From Callipepla californica brunnescens (lineage: Eukaryota; Chordata; Aves; Galliformes; Odontophoridae): DNA of 64,000 bases. Numbering within the stretch: the stretch's first letter is position 1; every line of letters starts with the position of its first letter. Of the stretch, positions 1 through 10,194 are shown in pieces. The notes beneath the pieces are model-generated. The model ran no database searches. It was not told the DNA's origin and saw only the letters and a program-made list of their open reading frames with translations. Where the stretch lies: positions 1,201,001 to 1,265,000 of the forward strand of contig JALIRH010000100.1 in assembly GCA_023055505.1 (NCBI GenBank), in the 5' to 3' direction. A program made the position numbers and the translations under genes.

Positions 1-586
1 CATAACCCAAACCCTAACCTAACCCTAACCCTAACCCTAACCCTATCCCTAACCCTTACCCTAACCCTAACCCTACCCTAACCTTAACTCTACCCTAACC
101 GTATCCCTACCCTAACCCTAACCCTAATCCTAGCCCTTACTCTAACTTTATTCCTAACCCTACCCCTGATCCAAACACTAACCCTAACCTTAATGTAACC
201 CTAACCCTATTCCTAACCCTTACCCTAACTGTATCCCATTCCCTATCCTAACTCTTACCATAACCCTAACCCTGATGCTAATGCTAACCCTAACCCTGAA
301 TCTAACCCTTACCCTAACCCTATCCCTTACCCAGAAGCTAACACTTAGCGTTGTACAATACCTAACCGTACCCTAACCCTATCCCTAAACCTAAAAGGAA
401 CCCAAACTCTAACCCTAAATCTGTCCCTGAGCCTAACCTTCAACCTTACCCTAACCTTAACCCTAACCCTGTTCCATTCTCTAAACATATCTGTAAGCAT
501 TACCTTCATCCTAACTCGAACTCTACCCTAACCCTATCCCTTTGACCCCAACACAAAACCCAGATTGAGCCTGACCCTAACCTAGG
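1..586. repeat. Degenerate telomeric repeats, C-rich on + strand
   Basis: Interspersed CCCTAA units with many substitutions (CCTTAC, CCTATC, CCTGAT). The purest run is in the first 60 bases. The degeneracy shows interstitial or subtelomeric DNA, not an active chromosome end. The block CAGAAGCTAACACTTAGC near 331 recurs near 11,980, 57,341 and 58,862, so the array has higher-order structure. The whole stretch is repeated at 58,532-59,117. Confidence 0.95.
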
Positions 587-2085
587 TAGCATAAAGTGTA
601 TCTAGGGTGAATTTGAGTTTTAGGGTCAAAGTTAAATTGTTAGTTTTAGGGTTAGGGTGAAGGATTGCTTTAGTTCTAGTATTAGGGTGTTTGGGGTTAG
701 GGTTAGGGTAAGGATTTTGGAGTGGATTAGGTTTAGGGTCAGGTTTGGGGGAGTTTTGGGGTTAGGGTTAGATTTAGGATTAGGGTTAGCAAAAAAGTTG
801 TTTTAGTTTTAGTTTAGGTTAGTGCTAGGATTAGTTTGAGTGTTCTTGTTAAGTTTAGGTTTAGGGTTAGGTTTAGGTTTAGATTGAGGTTTAGGGTAAG
901 GAGTAGGGTTAATTTGACTTTTAGGGTCAGAGTAGAGTTAAGTCGTGTTAGGGTTAAGGTTAAGAACAGGATTCAGATTCCAATTAGGTTTTGGGTTCCT
1001 ACTAGGGATAGGCCTCAAATTAGTGTTAAGGTTAGGGTTAGGGTTAGGTATAGGGAAAGGGTTAGTGTTAAGGCCAGGGCAAGTGTATGGTTTAGGGTAA
1101 AGATTGGATTTAGGGTTAGGTTTAGATGTAGGTTTGGTTTGATCGTTAGGGTGTGAGAAGGCACCGGCCTTGGATTTCATTTGGAGATTGGGTAAGGTTT
1201 AGGAATAGGAATAACATTGGTGTTTAAAAGATGATTAGTGTTAGTATTAGGGATAGGGTTACGGTTAGAGTTTAGTTAGGGTTGTTAGTTTTAGAGTGAG
1301 GGATAGGGGTATGGTTTGGTCTAGTACTTGGGTTAGGGTTTGGGATAGTCATAGCATTAGTGTTAGGGTTAGGGTTCCGTTAGGGTTGTGGTAATCTGAT
1401 GCTAGGTGTCGGGATTAGGGTTGTGCTTAAATGTGGGTTTGGTTTGAGGGTCAGAGTTAGGGTTAGGGTAGAGTTAGAATTAGGGTAAGAGTTAGGATTA
1501 GGTTTAGGATTAGGATAAAGATTAGGTTAGGATTAGTGTTGGCTTTAGGGTTGTGTCTGGGAGAAGGGTTAGTGTTAGGGATAGACTTAGGGTAAGAGTA
1601 AGTGTTAGGAATAGGCATAGGTTTTGGGAAAGTTTCAGAGTTTGGACTGGATTTATGATTAGGGTTAGGGACAAAGATTTTTTGAGATTTATGATTAGAT
1701 TTAGGGAGAAAAGTAGGCTGACTTGTGGTGTTAGCAGTAGGTTTAGGTTTAGGTTTAGGTTTAGGATTCCATTTGTATTTATTGATCGAGGTTGGGTTAG
1801 TTGGAGTGTAAAGGTCAGAGTAGGGTTAGGCCTTGGGATAGGGTTAAGGTTTGGAATAGGATTAGGATTCAAATGATGTTACGGGTTGGTGTTAGGGTTA
1901 GGGAAAGGTTAGGATCAGGGTTGAGGTCAGGGTTAGGTATAGGAAAAGGGTTAGTGTTAGGGCTAGGGCAATTGGAAGGGTTAGGCTTAGGCTTAGATAT
2001 TAGGGTTAGGTTTAGGCGGAGGTTTGGTTGGAGTGTCAGGGTGAGAGAAGGGGTAGGCCTGGGGTTTGGTTTTGGGTTACATCAT
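587..2085. repeat. Degenerate telomeric repeats, G-rich on + strand
   Basis: TTAGGG-derived sequence (GGTTAGGGTTAGG, GGTTTAGG). Polarity flips from C-rich to G-rich around the palindrome CCTAGG near 580-586. Open frames across it, rich in R/V/F on + and in N/P/L on -, are products of the hexamer repeat and are not called as genes. It contains the shared block GTGGTAATCTGATGCT at 1,388. The right end joins retroviral sequence without a recognisable LTR. Confidence 0.93.
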
Positions 2086-2149
2086 ACAAATCATCCCATA
2101 CATTAGCTGGGGTGGGAGGTGCAAGGAACAGCCAGCAAAGTGCTGAGTT

Positions 2150-4873
2150 CATTCCAATCAGAGGACCTGAAGATCGGGTAGCTACTATCAAACCGTTTGT
2201 GTTGCCAATTCCGATGATATTTATGGGGCCCTGATGTTATGGTTCAGTGGGGAGTCACTATCAAGTCAGATTTTCGGGAGGGGCCATTGAGAGGTGCGAC
2301 GCCCTTAAGCTAATATGGAAAACAGATACCCCTAGATGGGTGGATCAATGGCCCCTTCCGCTAGAAAAACTTGGCGCCCTCCAAGACTTGGTAGCGGAAC
2401 AATTAGCAAAAGGACATACTGTACCTCCACTAATCCTTGGAACTCACCTGGATTTGTCATTAAGAAACAAACTGGTCAATGGCGCTTGTTCCATGACCTC
2501 AGAAAAATGAATGATGCTATGGAAAATATGGGAGCCCTTCAACCAGGCCTCCTGTCACCCACTATGATTCCCCGAGACTGGCATTTGACTGGCACTGATC
2601 TTCAAGACTGCTTTTTTAATAGTCCATTACACCCTGAGGATGCCCCTCCATTTGCTTTTTCAGTTCCAAGCATCAACATGCAAGCCCCGTTGCAGAGATA
2701 CCAGTGGGTTGTGCTGCCACAAGGAATGAAAAATAGCCCCACCATTTGTCAGTGGTATGTAGCTAAAGTGCTTAGCCCCATTCCAGACACAATGCCAAAT
2801 GTTTTATTGTATCATTAGATGGACGACATCTTAGTAACCGCGCAACATCACGAGATCATGGAGGAAGCAGTAGCCCTCCTTACAACTGCTGTTAATTCGG
2901 CAGGTTTCTGTATTGCGCCTGAAAAAATGCAGAAAACATCACCATGGAAATATTTAGGCTGGTGCATCAGAGCCCAGACTATCATTCCCTAGCCCTTACA
3001 AAGACAAACTGATGTGAAAAATTGACACGATGTACAAAAATGGTTGGGATCAATTAACTGGGTCTGAGCGCTCTTGGGTATCTCTAATGCAGACTTGTAT
3101 CCTCTTTTGGAACTACTGAAAGGGGATTCTGATTTACACTCTCCCTGCCGTCTTGGCTCTGAAGTGGCTAGTGCCTTGCAAAAAGTTGCTGCAGCTAGCA
3201 CTAACAGACAAGCTCATCGGTGTGCCCCGGAGTTACCTTTTTTTCTAATGATCCTCAACCCTGCTCGACAACCTCATGCGCTAATTTTTCAGTGGGATTT
3301 TCAAAGGCCAGACCCACTATTCATTATTGAATGGATTTTTTTGCCAAACCAGTTGACAAAGACAATCCTGACACAGCATGAGATGTTTGCTTCCCTGAGA
3401 ATCAAAGCTAGGCAGCGCTTGCTGATGTTATCAGGGGTAGACTTTTCCTCTAGTTGTTTACCTGTGACAAATGTGTATTTACAATGGCTTGATCAGCAAG
3501 CAGATGCCTTTAGCATGGCATTGGCAAGCTATACAGGCAGCCTTACTTCCCACGCACCGTCACACAAGCTATTGAACCTCAATGTTCACTTCACATCCAC
3601 ACCAAAAAGAAGTGATCAGCTGCTGCAGGCCCTTACCAGATTACGGATGGGTCTGGAAGATCACACAAATCAGTTATTTGATGGTGGGATAATCAACAGA
3701 AGCAATGGGATTCGGATATTGAAATTGTTTCTGGTTCTCCACAAATAGTGGAACCAGCTGCTGTTGTCCGAGTTTTTTGGAAATGGTCCACACCTTTCAA
3801 TCCTATTACCGACTCAGCTTCTGTTGCAGGAATTGTTCAGCGAGCAGAAGCATCCATATTACGCAATATTTCTCACTCTTCATTGTTTATTTTGTTCCAG
3901 GAACTTTTTTTTTTTTAGACTCCCACACTCATCCTTATTTTGTAATGCACATCTGCTCACACACATCTTTACCTGGTTTCACGGCAGAAGGGAATCTCAA
4001 GCTGATATGTCCGTGTTTTACCAGACCGAATAGCGCAAGCTAAACTTAGCCACTCCTTCTTTCATCAGAATGCTGGAGGTCTTAAACGACAGTCTGGGCT
4101 TACCTCCCAACAAGCATCAAACATTACAGCGGTATGTCCCGACTGCCAGAGGCATTCTTTCCCATCAATAGCAGGGGGGGTTAACCCCAGAGATCTGCAG
4201 AGCCTCCAGCTATGGCAAATGGATGTCACACATTACCCATGGTTTGGTAAGCTGAAATATACACATTCCTCGATTGATACTTTTTCCGGAGCTTTATTTT
4301 CCTCTTGTCATACAGGAGAAAAGGCACGAGATGTTCGCAAGCGTTTGCTGCGTGCTTTTGCTACATTAGGTATCCCTTCCCAATTAAAAACAGATCATGG
4401 TCCTGCATATACCTCTGCTGCGACAAAAGCCTTCCTGGATTCTTGGGGCATTATGCACATCACCGCGATCCCTCATTCCCCTCCAGGTCAATTGAGCGGT
4501 CACACCAATCTTTAAAGCGTCTATTAGCACAACAGAAAGGGGGAATGGGAGCTTCCCCTCCTGAGGAGCGACTACATAAAGCTCTTGATGTTTTCACTTT
4601 TTGAATTCTTCTCTGCTAGATACCAATCCCCCGATAGTCCGACATTTTAGTTCGAATATCACATTGGAAAGAAGAATCAAGGCTCCGGTGTTGATTCGCC
4701 ACCCAGAAACAGGTATGATAATGGGGCCATATCCTCTTGTCACATGGGGGAGAGGTTATGCTTGTGTCTCCACAGGAAAAGGCCCCAGGTGGATTCCTGC
4801 GAAGAACGTGAAACCATACCGGGAGGAACAGACTTTGTTGACAACAGATGAAAACACAACCAAGGAAGGATGA
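2150..4873 (+). pseudogene. pol: ERV pol remnant (protease end, RT, RNase H region, integrase)
   Basis: Pol of a class II ERV spread over at least five frames. The end of protease reads WGVTIKSDF near 2,250. RT follows, with a frameshift near 2,430. An in-frame TAG at 2,816-2,818 replaces the tyrosine of the YMDD catalytic box (MDDILV follows directly). More stops lie near 2,990-3,070. The connection/RNase H region is barely readable (3,074-3,750), and a run of 13 T sits near 3,905. Integrase shows a His-His/Cys-Cys finger (CPDC near 4,137), the first core Asp in WQMDV (4,213), the second in LKTDHG (4,386), and a frameshift near 4,485 ahead of the Glu region. The SH3-like end is WGRGYACV (4,748). 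Non-functional. Confidence 0.88.
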
Positions 4874-4950
4874 GACCAGCTACTGTATGGACTTGACTTC
4901 TTGAAATTTCAGGACTCTCTACTGGTTTTATTACCCTCCCAAAAACGAAT

Positions 4951-5907
4951 GTGTGGCTTACACTTGCTAATATTACTCATCAGGAAACACTTTGCTTAGC
5001 CACTGCAACTGCACAAAATCCCTTCTCTACCCGCTTGGTGGGCTTTCCCATAGACGAGTGGCCAATCCCTGGTCCCTCACGAGCAATCTTTACTGGCACA
5101 AATTCGGTAGATAATTGGGATGGATGGGTTCCATATCTTCCGTCTGCCAAATTAGAGCCACAAGAAATAGATTTCTTAGGATCTATAAAAATGGACTTCT
5201 GCCTGAGATTCCATTCTACTGGAAAAAATAAAACCAAACTATGGGATGTCAGTCCCGTAGACGCAGCCATCAATAACCAAACTCTGTGGTGTAATTACAC
5301 CTCACCCAGCCTTTCAAAATCAGTAAATGCTCCTTTACAGTTACCAGATGGAGTTTTCCGTAGTTGCGCTGACCGGGCATGGCCTGCCATTCCTTCTTAC
5401 ATTAGAGGTGGGCCATGTAGTCTCGGGCGTTTAACCATCCTTACCCGAAATGAGACAACTGTCTTGCAATGGAGAAAGAAATATTCTCATCACCGTTTTA
5501 GGAGAATGACCCACACCTTCAGATCAGATTGTGATGATAACATGAAGTTTTGGAACAGGGAGACCATAGGAGCCGTTTCCTTTTTCACACCGCAGGTTGC
5601 TGTTGCTAAAGCTTTGGCAACACTGAACAAACTGGGTTCTTGCTTAGCAAAACAAGGAAATGCCACTAGTTTAGCTTTAACAGGTCTTTTACTTGATGCG
5701 GACAGTGTCAGACATGCTGCGCCACAAAATTGCGCTGCTACTGATTTCCTACTTCTGGCGCAAGGCCATGGCTGGGAGGATTTCGAAGGAATGTGCTGCA
5801 TGAACCTGTCAGAACATTCCGTTTCAATTCAAGCAAGTATCAAGACCATACGGGATGGAGTGAAGAAACTGCAGGAACAGAGGGATTGGGACTGGTTGGA
5901 CAAATGA
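4951..5907 (+). pseudogene. env: ERV env remnant (partial surface plus transmembrane subunit)
   Basis: An open frame of about 318 codons. It lacks an ATG at its left edge (the first codon is GTG) and the usual signal peptide. The left part has surface-subunit character with Asn-linked sites (NQT, NYT, NET). A basic stretch near residue 185 (RRM) could mark the subunit junction. The right half resembles the ectodomain of avian alpharetrovirus transmembrane protein: a hydrophobic segment near residues 207-225, LLLAQGHG, then the cysteine pair GMCC. The position expected to hold the first cysteine of a CX6CC motif is tryptophan. A stop at 5,905 removes the membrane anchor from this frame. Broken copy. 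Confidence 0.8.
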
Positions 5908-6079
5908 TTCTCGGGATGGGGGTCTCACCGGATGGCTCCACAGTATCTTAAAAATGATGTGCTACATTGCGATGATCGTTGTAACGCTTTTGCTGTTACT
6001 TCCTTGCATTTTACAATGTGCGCAAAAAGATGATTGACAATGCTACAAAGAAAATATTCATAACAGAAAGGGGGAGAAG

Positions 6080-6446
6080 TGGGTGATGGCAAAAGTGGGA
6101 GTCAGACGGAACTGTTAGCTAAGCAGGAATCAGGCCATAAACCTTGGACGTAGGCTGTGTAAAGATAAGCTGATAAGCTTGAGACAACCATGTCTAAGGA
6201 GTGAAAAGAAACAGAAGACAGTAATGGATAGCAATAAGAAACTGTTTGTTTAGATGACTAGGAGTGTTTTATATTCTTGACCTGTTAACACTGAGGAGTG
6301 TAAATTCCCTCAATTAGATCCTTGTAGCTTCCCCCAGTTAGATCCTAACACACACTGCTTCTCTGTCTATCTAAGCTTTGAGTTGTTGCTTAATAAATGG
6401 AACATTAGCTAGCATCAAGCTGGGTTCCCGACCCTTCATTGTAACA
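6080..6446 (+). mobile_element. 3' LTR of the class II ERV
   Basis: A purine tract (AGAAAGGGGGAGAAG, 6,065-6,079) ends just before TGGGTGATGG. The right end is TTGTAACA at 6,446. A TGTTAGC at 6,113 pairs better with that end as a terminal inverted repeat, so the LTR may start at 6,113 instead. AATAAA lies near 6,392. Minisatellite follows immediately, so no target duplication can be tested. Confidence 0.65.
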
Positions 6447-6580
6447 GTCTGTGGTTCTCTCTGGGTCCCGCTATGGGTCCCAATATGGTTTGCTGTGGGT
6501 CACTGTGGGTCCTGCTATGGGTCGCTGTGGGTCTCTATATGCCCCAGGAGATCCCTAAGGGGCTGCAGTTCCCCTCCACG

Positions 6581-6600
6581 CCACCAGGGGAGGGGGCGCT
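6581..6600 (+). promoter_or_regulatory. CTCF-like motif, copy 1 (degenerate)
   Basis: CCACCAGGGG-AGGGGGCGCT, the vertebrate CTCF core split by a short insertion, followed by CTCACGTGATG with an E-box. Confidence 0.35.
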
Positions 6601-6891
6601 CTCACGTGATGTCTCTGTGCCTTCCTATTGCTCTCTGAGGTTTTCTATGGGTCGCTGTGGGTCCCGGCATGGGTTGCTTTGGGTCAAGCTGTGGGTCACT
6701 GTGGGTCGCTGTGGGTCTCGCTATGGGTCATTGTGGGTTGCTGTGGTTTGCTATGAGTCTCTATGGGTTGCTGTGGGTCGCTGTGGGTCACGCTATGGGT
6801 CCCAATAGGGTTCGCTGTGGGTGGTGTGGGTCCTGCTATGGGTCTCTACGTGCCCCAGGAGATCCCTAAGGGGCTGCAGTTCCCCTTCACG

Positions 6892-6910
6892 CCACCAGAG
6901 GGAGCTCTCA
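6892..6910 (+). promoter_or_regulatory. CTCF-like motif, copy 2
   Basis: CCACCAGAGGGAGCTCTCA matches the CTCF core consensus with a substitution in the GGCGC portion. The flank CATGATG is the mutated E-box of the unit. Confidence 0.45.
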
Positions 6911-7138
6911 CATGATGTCGCTGTGTCTCTACGGCTTCCTATTGCTCTCTGTGTTTTCCTATTGGGCGCTATGTGTCGCTATGGGTCCCAATATGCTTCG
7001 CTGTGGGTTACTGTGGGTCACTGTGGATCGCTATGGGTTGCTATGGATCGCTTTGGTTTGCTGTGGGTCCTGCTATGGGTCTCTGTGGGTCTCTAAGGTT
7101 CCCAATGGATCCCTAAGGGGCTGCAGTTCCCCTCCACG

Positions 7139-7153
7139 CCACCAGGGGGCGCT
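7139..7153 (+). promoter_or_regulatory. CTCF-like motif, copy 3 (best match)
   Basis: CCACCAGGGGGCGCT is identical to the canonical vertebrate CTCF core as known from the literature. Occupancy is not shown by sequence. Confidence 0.6.
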
Positions 7154-7925
7154 CTCACGTAATGTCGCTGGGTCTCTAGGGCTCCTTATTGCTATCAGTG
7201 GTTTCCTATTGGGCGCTATGGGTCGCTGTGGGTCACTATGCGTCGCTATCGATCTCTGTGGGCTGCTACGTTTTGCTGCGGGTCTCTATGGGACGCTATG
7301 GGTCACTGTGGGTCTTGCTATGTGTATCCATGGGTCGCTATGGGTCGATGTGGATCGCTATAAGTCTCTACATGTTGCTAAGGGTTGCAATGGGTCGCTG
7401 TGGGTCATGCTGTGGGTGTCTGTGGGTCCAGCTATGGGTCATTGTGGGTCGCAGTGAGTCGCTACGGGTCTCTTCGGGACGCTATGGGTCACTGTAGGTC
7501 CTGCTATGGGTCGCTGTGGGTCGCTTTGGGTCTCTATGGGTCTCAGTGGGTCTCTGTGGGTCACTGTGGGTTGCTATGGGTCGGTGTGGGTCGCTGTGTG
7601 TCGCGGTGGGTCGCTATCGGTCACTATTGGTTGTAATCGGTCTCTGTGGGTTGCTGTGAGTCGCTGTGGGCCCCCCTATAGGTTGCTGTGGGTCGGCTGG
7701 GTCGCTATGGGTTGCTGTGGATGGCTGTGTGTCGCTGTGCCTCTATGAGTCGCTATGGGTTGCAGTGCGTCGCAATGGGTCAATGTGGTCTGTTACGGGT
7801 CGCTGTGGGTTACGCTGTGGGTCCCAATATGGTTCGCTGTGGGTCAGTGTGGGTCCTGCTATGAGGCGCTGTTGGTCTCTATGTGCCCCAGGAGATTCCT
7901 AAGGAGCTGCAGTTCCCCCTCCACG

Positions 7926-7940
7926 ACACCAGGCGGCGCT
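7926..7940 (+). promoter_or_regulatory. CTCF-like motif, copy 4
   Basis: ACACCAGGCGGCGCT keeps most of the core; a CTCACGTGATG E-box follows as in copy 1. Confidence 0.45.
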
Positions 7941-8425
7941 CTCACGTGATGTCGCTGTGTCTCTGTGGCTCCCTCTTGCTCCCTGTGGTTTTCCATGGGT
8001 CGCTGTGGATCGCTATGGGTCCCAATGGGTCGCTGTGGTTCCTGGCATGGGTCGCTATGAGTCAAGCTGTGGGTCACTTTGGGTTGCTGTGGGTGTCTGT
8101 GGGTCCAGCTATAGGTCACTGTGGGTCTCAGTGAGTCGCTGTGGGTCTCTATAAGTCGCTGTGGGTAACTATGAGTCTCTGTGTTTCTATGGGTCGCTGT
8201 GGGTCTCTATGGGTCGCTGTGGGTCCTGCTGTGGGTCACTGTGGGTCGCTGTGTGAGCTATCGGTCTCTGTGGGTTGCTGTGGTTCCCCCTATAGGTTGC
8301 TGTGGGTCGGTTGGGTCGCTGTGGGTCCCGCTATGGGTCGCTGTGAGTCTCTATGGGTCGCTGTGGGTCTCTATGGGTCAGTGTGGGTCACTGTGGGTCA
8401 GTGTGGGTCGCTGTGGGTCCCGCAG

Positions 8426-8690
8426 AAGGCGGTGTGCCCAGAGCGAAGCCACGCCCAGCTATGGGGCGGATGTGGGGCAGCTACGGGGCAGCCATGGGTC
8501 ACCATGGATCTCCATGGGGTCCCTACGGATCTCAATGGGGTCTCCACTGATCTCAGTGGATCTCAATGGGGTGGCTATGGGGCAGCTGTGGGGCAGCAAT
8601 GGGGCACTGACCTATTCCCCTCAGAATGCCGCCACTGCATCTCCTCCACCTCCTGCGGGAGCACCTCTGTGGGGCAGAACTCTGCCCCAC
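8426..8690. repeat. Mixed G-rich minisatellite (ATGGGGCAGC, ATGGGGTCTCC units)
   Basis: Short irregular units such as TATGGGGCAGC and ATCTCAATGGGGT bridge the 10-bp and 20-bp arrays. A short non-repetitive patch near 8,612-8,666 could be an exon on the minus strand (see findings). Confidence 0.7.
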
Positions 8691-9412
8691 ACCTTCACCC
8701 CAAACATCCACACCACAGCTCAGCCCCACAGCGCTGCCCCACATCCCACACATTTGCCCCACATCTCTGCCCCTCATCCCCTGGCCACACAGCTCAGCCC
8801 CACATCCCACAGCTCAGCCCCTCATCCCACACCTGGCCCCAGAGCTCAGCCCTGTGGCTCTGCCCCACACATCTGCCCCAAACCCCACACCTGGACCCAC
8901 AGCTCAGCCCCACATCCCTCAGCTCTGCACCACAGCTCAGCCCCTCACCCCACACCTGGCCCCAGAGCTCAGCCCTGTGGCTCTGCCCCACACATCTGCC
9001 CCAAACCCCACACCTGGACCCACAGATCTGCCCCACATCCCACAGCTCTGCCCCACGGCTCAACCCCAATCTGCACATACCTGCCCCACATCCCACAGCT
9101 CTGCCCCACATACCTACCTGCCCCACAGATCAGCCCCACATTCCACAGCTCTGCCCCGTGGATCAGCCTCACATCCCGCAGCTCAGCCCCGCATCTGAGC
9201 CCCACATCTGCTCATACCTGCACCACACCTCCGCCCCCCAACCGCCACAGCTCTGCCCCACAGATCCACCCCACAGCTCAGCCCCGCATCCCACAGCTCT
9301 GCCCCAATCAGTGCACCTGGACCCACAACTCTGCCCCACAGCTCTGCCCCAAGCCTGGACCCCACACCCACGACCCCAGCCCCAAATCCCTGCCCCATAA
9401 CCCCATAACCTG
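8691..9412. repeat. 20-bp minisatellite, CACAGCTCAGCCCCACATCC consensus
   Basis: About 35 variant units of CACAGCTCAGCCCCACATCC and CACAGCTCTGCCCCACATCC. Several frames remain open for hundreds of codons on both strands (Pro/His/Ser-rich on +, Gly/Cys/Trp-rich on -) only because the repeat contains no stop. They are not called as genes. Confidence 0.92.
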
Positions 9413-9780
9413 ACCCCGGCCCCATAACCGCCCCTCCCGCCCTTCCACTGACCACGTGCTCTGCTTCCAGCTCCGCTTCCACCATGCGGCCGCTTCCGGC
9501 CCCACGGCACAGCTCGGCCAATCACAGCACAGATCGGCAGCGGAAAGGGCAGGGGTGTGGGGGAGCGAGGCGGAACAGTGCCACTGGAACGAGGCACGAT
9601 GACCGGAAATGACTGAAACTTCTGGGAGCGTGGATTTCCGGCAGCGAGCGGGGCATTGTGGGTAAGGAGGCGGAAGCACGCCTGGAAGTGGGAAACCGGA
9701 AGCCAGTGGGAAGCGAGTGGGCGTGGCCAACGTTAAGCCTCGCATTCGAGCCACGCCCCAACGTGCAATGACCCGAAGTG
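9413..9780. promoter_or_regulatory. Orphan CpG-rich promoter-like segment
   Basis: A non-repetitive, CpG-dense island between two minisatellites. Visible sites are CCAAT at 9,518, ETS-type CCGGAA at 9,603 and 9,694, GGCATTGTGGGTAA at 9,652, GGGCGTGGCC at 9,719, its inverted partner GCCACGCCCC at 9,750, and NotI-type GCGGCCGC. No TATA box. The pattern is that of a TATA-less housekeeping, possibly bidirectional, promoter. On the minus strand an ATG at 9,485 opens MVEAELEAEHV followed by GTCAGTG, which could be a small first coding exon. The gene it once served is not recognised. Confidence 0.55.
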
Positions 9781-10073
9781 ACCCCGATGTGACGCAAAAT
9801 GACCCCAAATATCCCAGATTACTTCCAACACTTCTTGGAAGCGCTGCGCCCCAAAGGGCCCCAAAATGACCCCAAAGTGACCCCAAAACCCTATAACGAC
9901 CCCATAAGGACCATATCAAATCCCCTATGGGGTCACTTCTTGGTGTCTCTGCAGGCCACGACGCAGCACTGCACCCCAAAGTGCTCCAGAGTGACCCCAA
10001 AGTGACCGTAAATCGGCCCTAATGACCCCAAAAAACCCAAATCCTGGAACGGCCCCAAAACGGCCACACGGGG
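9781..10073. repeat. GACCCCAAAAT-type minisatellite
   Basis: Irregular units of about 11 bp (TGACCCCAAAG, TGACCCCAAAA). They surround a stub of the SGF29 terminal exon and are probably derived from the flank of that exon. Confidence 0.75.
9933..9972 (-). pseudogene. SGF29: SGF29 last-exon stub (C-terminal residues and stop)
   Basis: The minus strand reads VVACRDTKK followed by TGA at 9,935-9,933, matching the end of vertebrate SGF29, where the chain stops after a short lysine run. Only about 12 codons are present; further left the sequence becomes GGGGTCA repeat. It is a partial tandem copy of the larger exon fragment at 10,077-10,190 and keeps the stop codon which that copy has lost. Confidence 0.7.
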
Positions 10074-10076
10074 TCG

Positions 10077-10190
10077 CTTCTTCTTGGTGTCCCTGCAGGC
10101 CACAACGTAGCGCTGTGCAACGTTGAGTGGCGATGAATATCCGTCAGCGTACAACGTGTCCTCAAACAGCACCGAGGAATCATCCTGCGG
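10077..10190 (-). pseudogene. SGF29: SGF29 terminal exon, complete but stop lost
   Basis: SGF29 is the SAGA/ATAC subunit whose C-terminal tandem Tudor domain reads H3K4me2/3 in the nucleus. Minus-strand translation begins PQDDSSVLFEDTLYADGY and continues SPLNVAQRYVVACRDTKKK, which I recognise as the end of the second Tudor domain. An AACAG acceptor precedes the first codon (10,193-10,191), as for a real internal exon edge. The normal stop is replaced by CGA at 10,076-10,074, so the frame reads on. This and the missing upstream exons make it a pseudogene. Flanks on both sides are G-rich minisatellite. Alternative: the 3' end of a real gene in a misassembled region. Family match by memory, fairly sure. 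Confidence 0.8.
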
Positions 10191-10194
10191 CTGT

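Larger units (their letters stand above)
2086..6446 (+). mobile_element. Class II endogenous retrovirus (alpharetrovirus-like), 5'-truncated and decayed
   Basis: A proviral remnant with end of protease, reverse transcriptase, integrase, env and a 3' LTR, in that order. The 5' LTR, primer site, gag and most of protease are absent: telomeric repeats abut the protease/pol region directly. Integrase and transmembrane-protein features resemble avian alpharetroviruses (family knowledge), so an EAV-type avian element is the best guess. Many frameshifts and stops make it non-functional. A second copy starts near 60,611 and runs off the window, sharing the same lesions. Confidence 0.88.
6447..8425. 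repeat. 10-bp minisatellite, GCTGTGGGTC consensus
   Basis: Tandem variants of GCTGTGGGTC and GCTATGGGTC, 10 bp per unit, for about 2 kb. Since 10 bp x 3 gives a 10-residue cycle, several frames stay open on + and read as W-V-A-V-G-L-like repeats; they are not called as genes. Four copies of a ~100-bp non-tandem unit (starting near 6,541, 6,850, 7,100 and 7,883) with CCCCAGGAGATCCCTAAGG and GGCTGCAGTTCCCC interrupt the array. Each carries a CTCF-like site. Confidence 0.92.

Noticed and set aside
1..600. A true chromosome end at the left edge
   Set aside because: Repeats are too degenerate, and the same sequence recurs internally at 58.5 kb.
570..605. Polarity switch near 586 as a telomere-telomere fusion
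   Set aside because: The order is C-rich then G-rich on +, the opposite of an end-to-end fusion. It is more simply an inverted block junction.
836..2106. Arg/Val-rich and Asn/Pro-rich frames in telomeric DNA, repeated at 59.4-60.6 kb
   Set aside because: These are dipeptide-like products of TTAGGG and CCCTAA; identical patterns appear wherever such repeats occur.
3764..4043. Two overlapping 88-89 codon frames in the class II ERV
   Set aside because: Frameshift shadows of the RNase H-integrase region without domain features; also present in the second copy.
8141..9413. Two overlapping + frames of over 400 codons, and antisense frames of 80-140 codons
   Set aside because: They cross the 10-bp and 20-bp minisatellites, whose periods keep all frames free of stops. 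Composition is pure repeat and no domain is visible.
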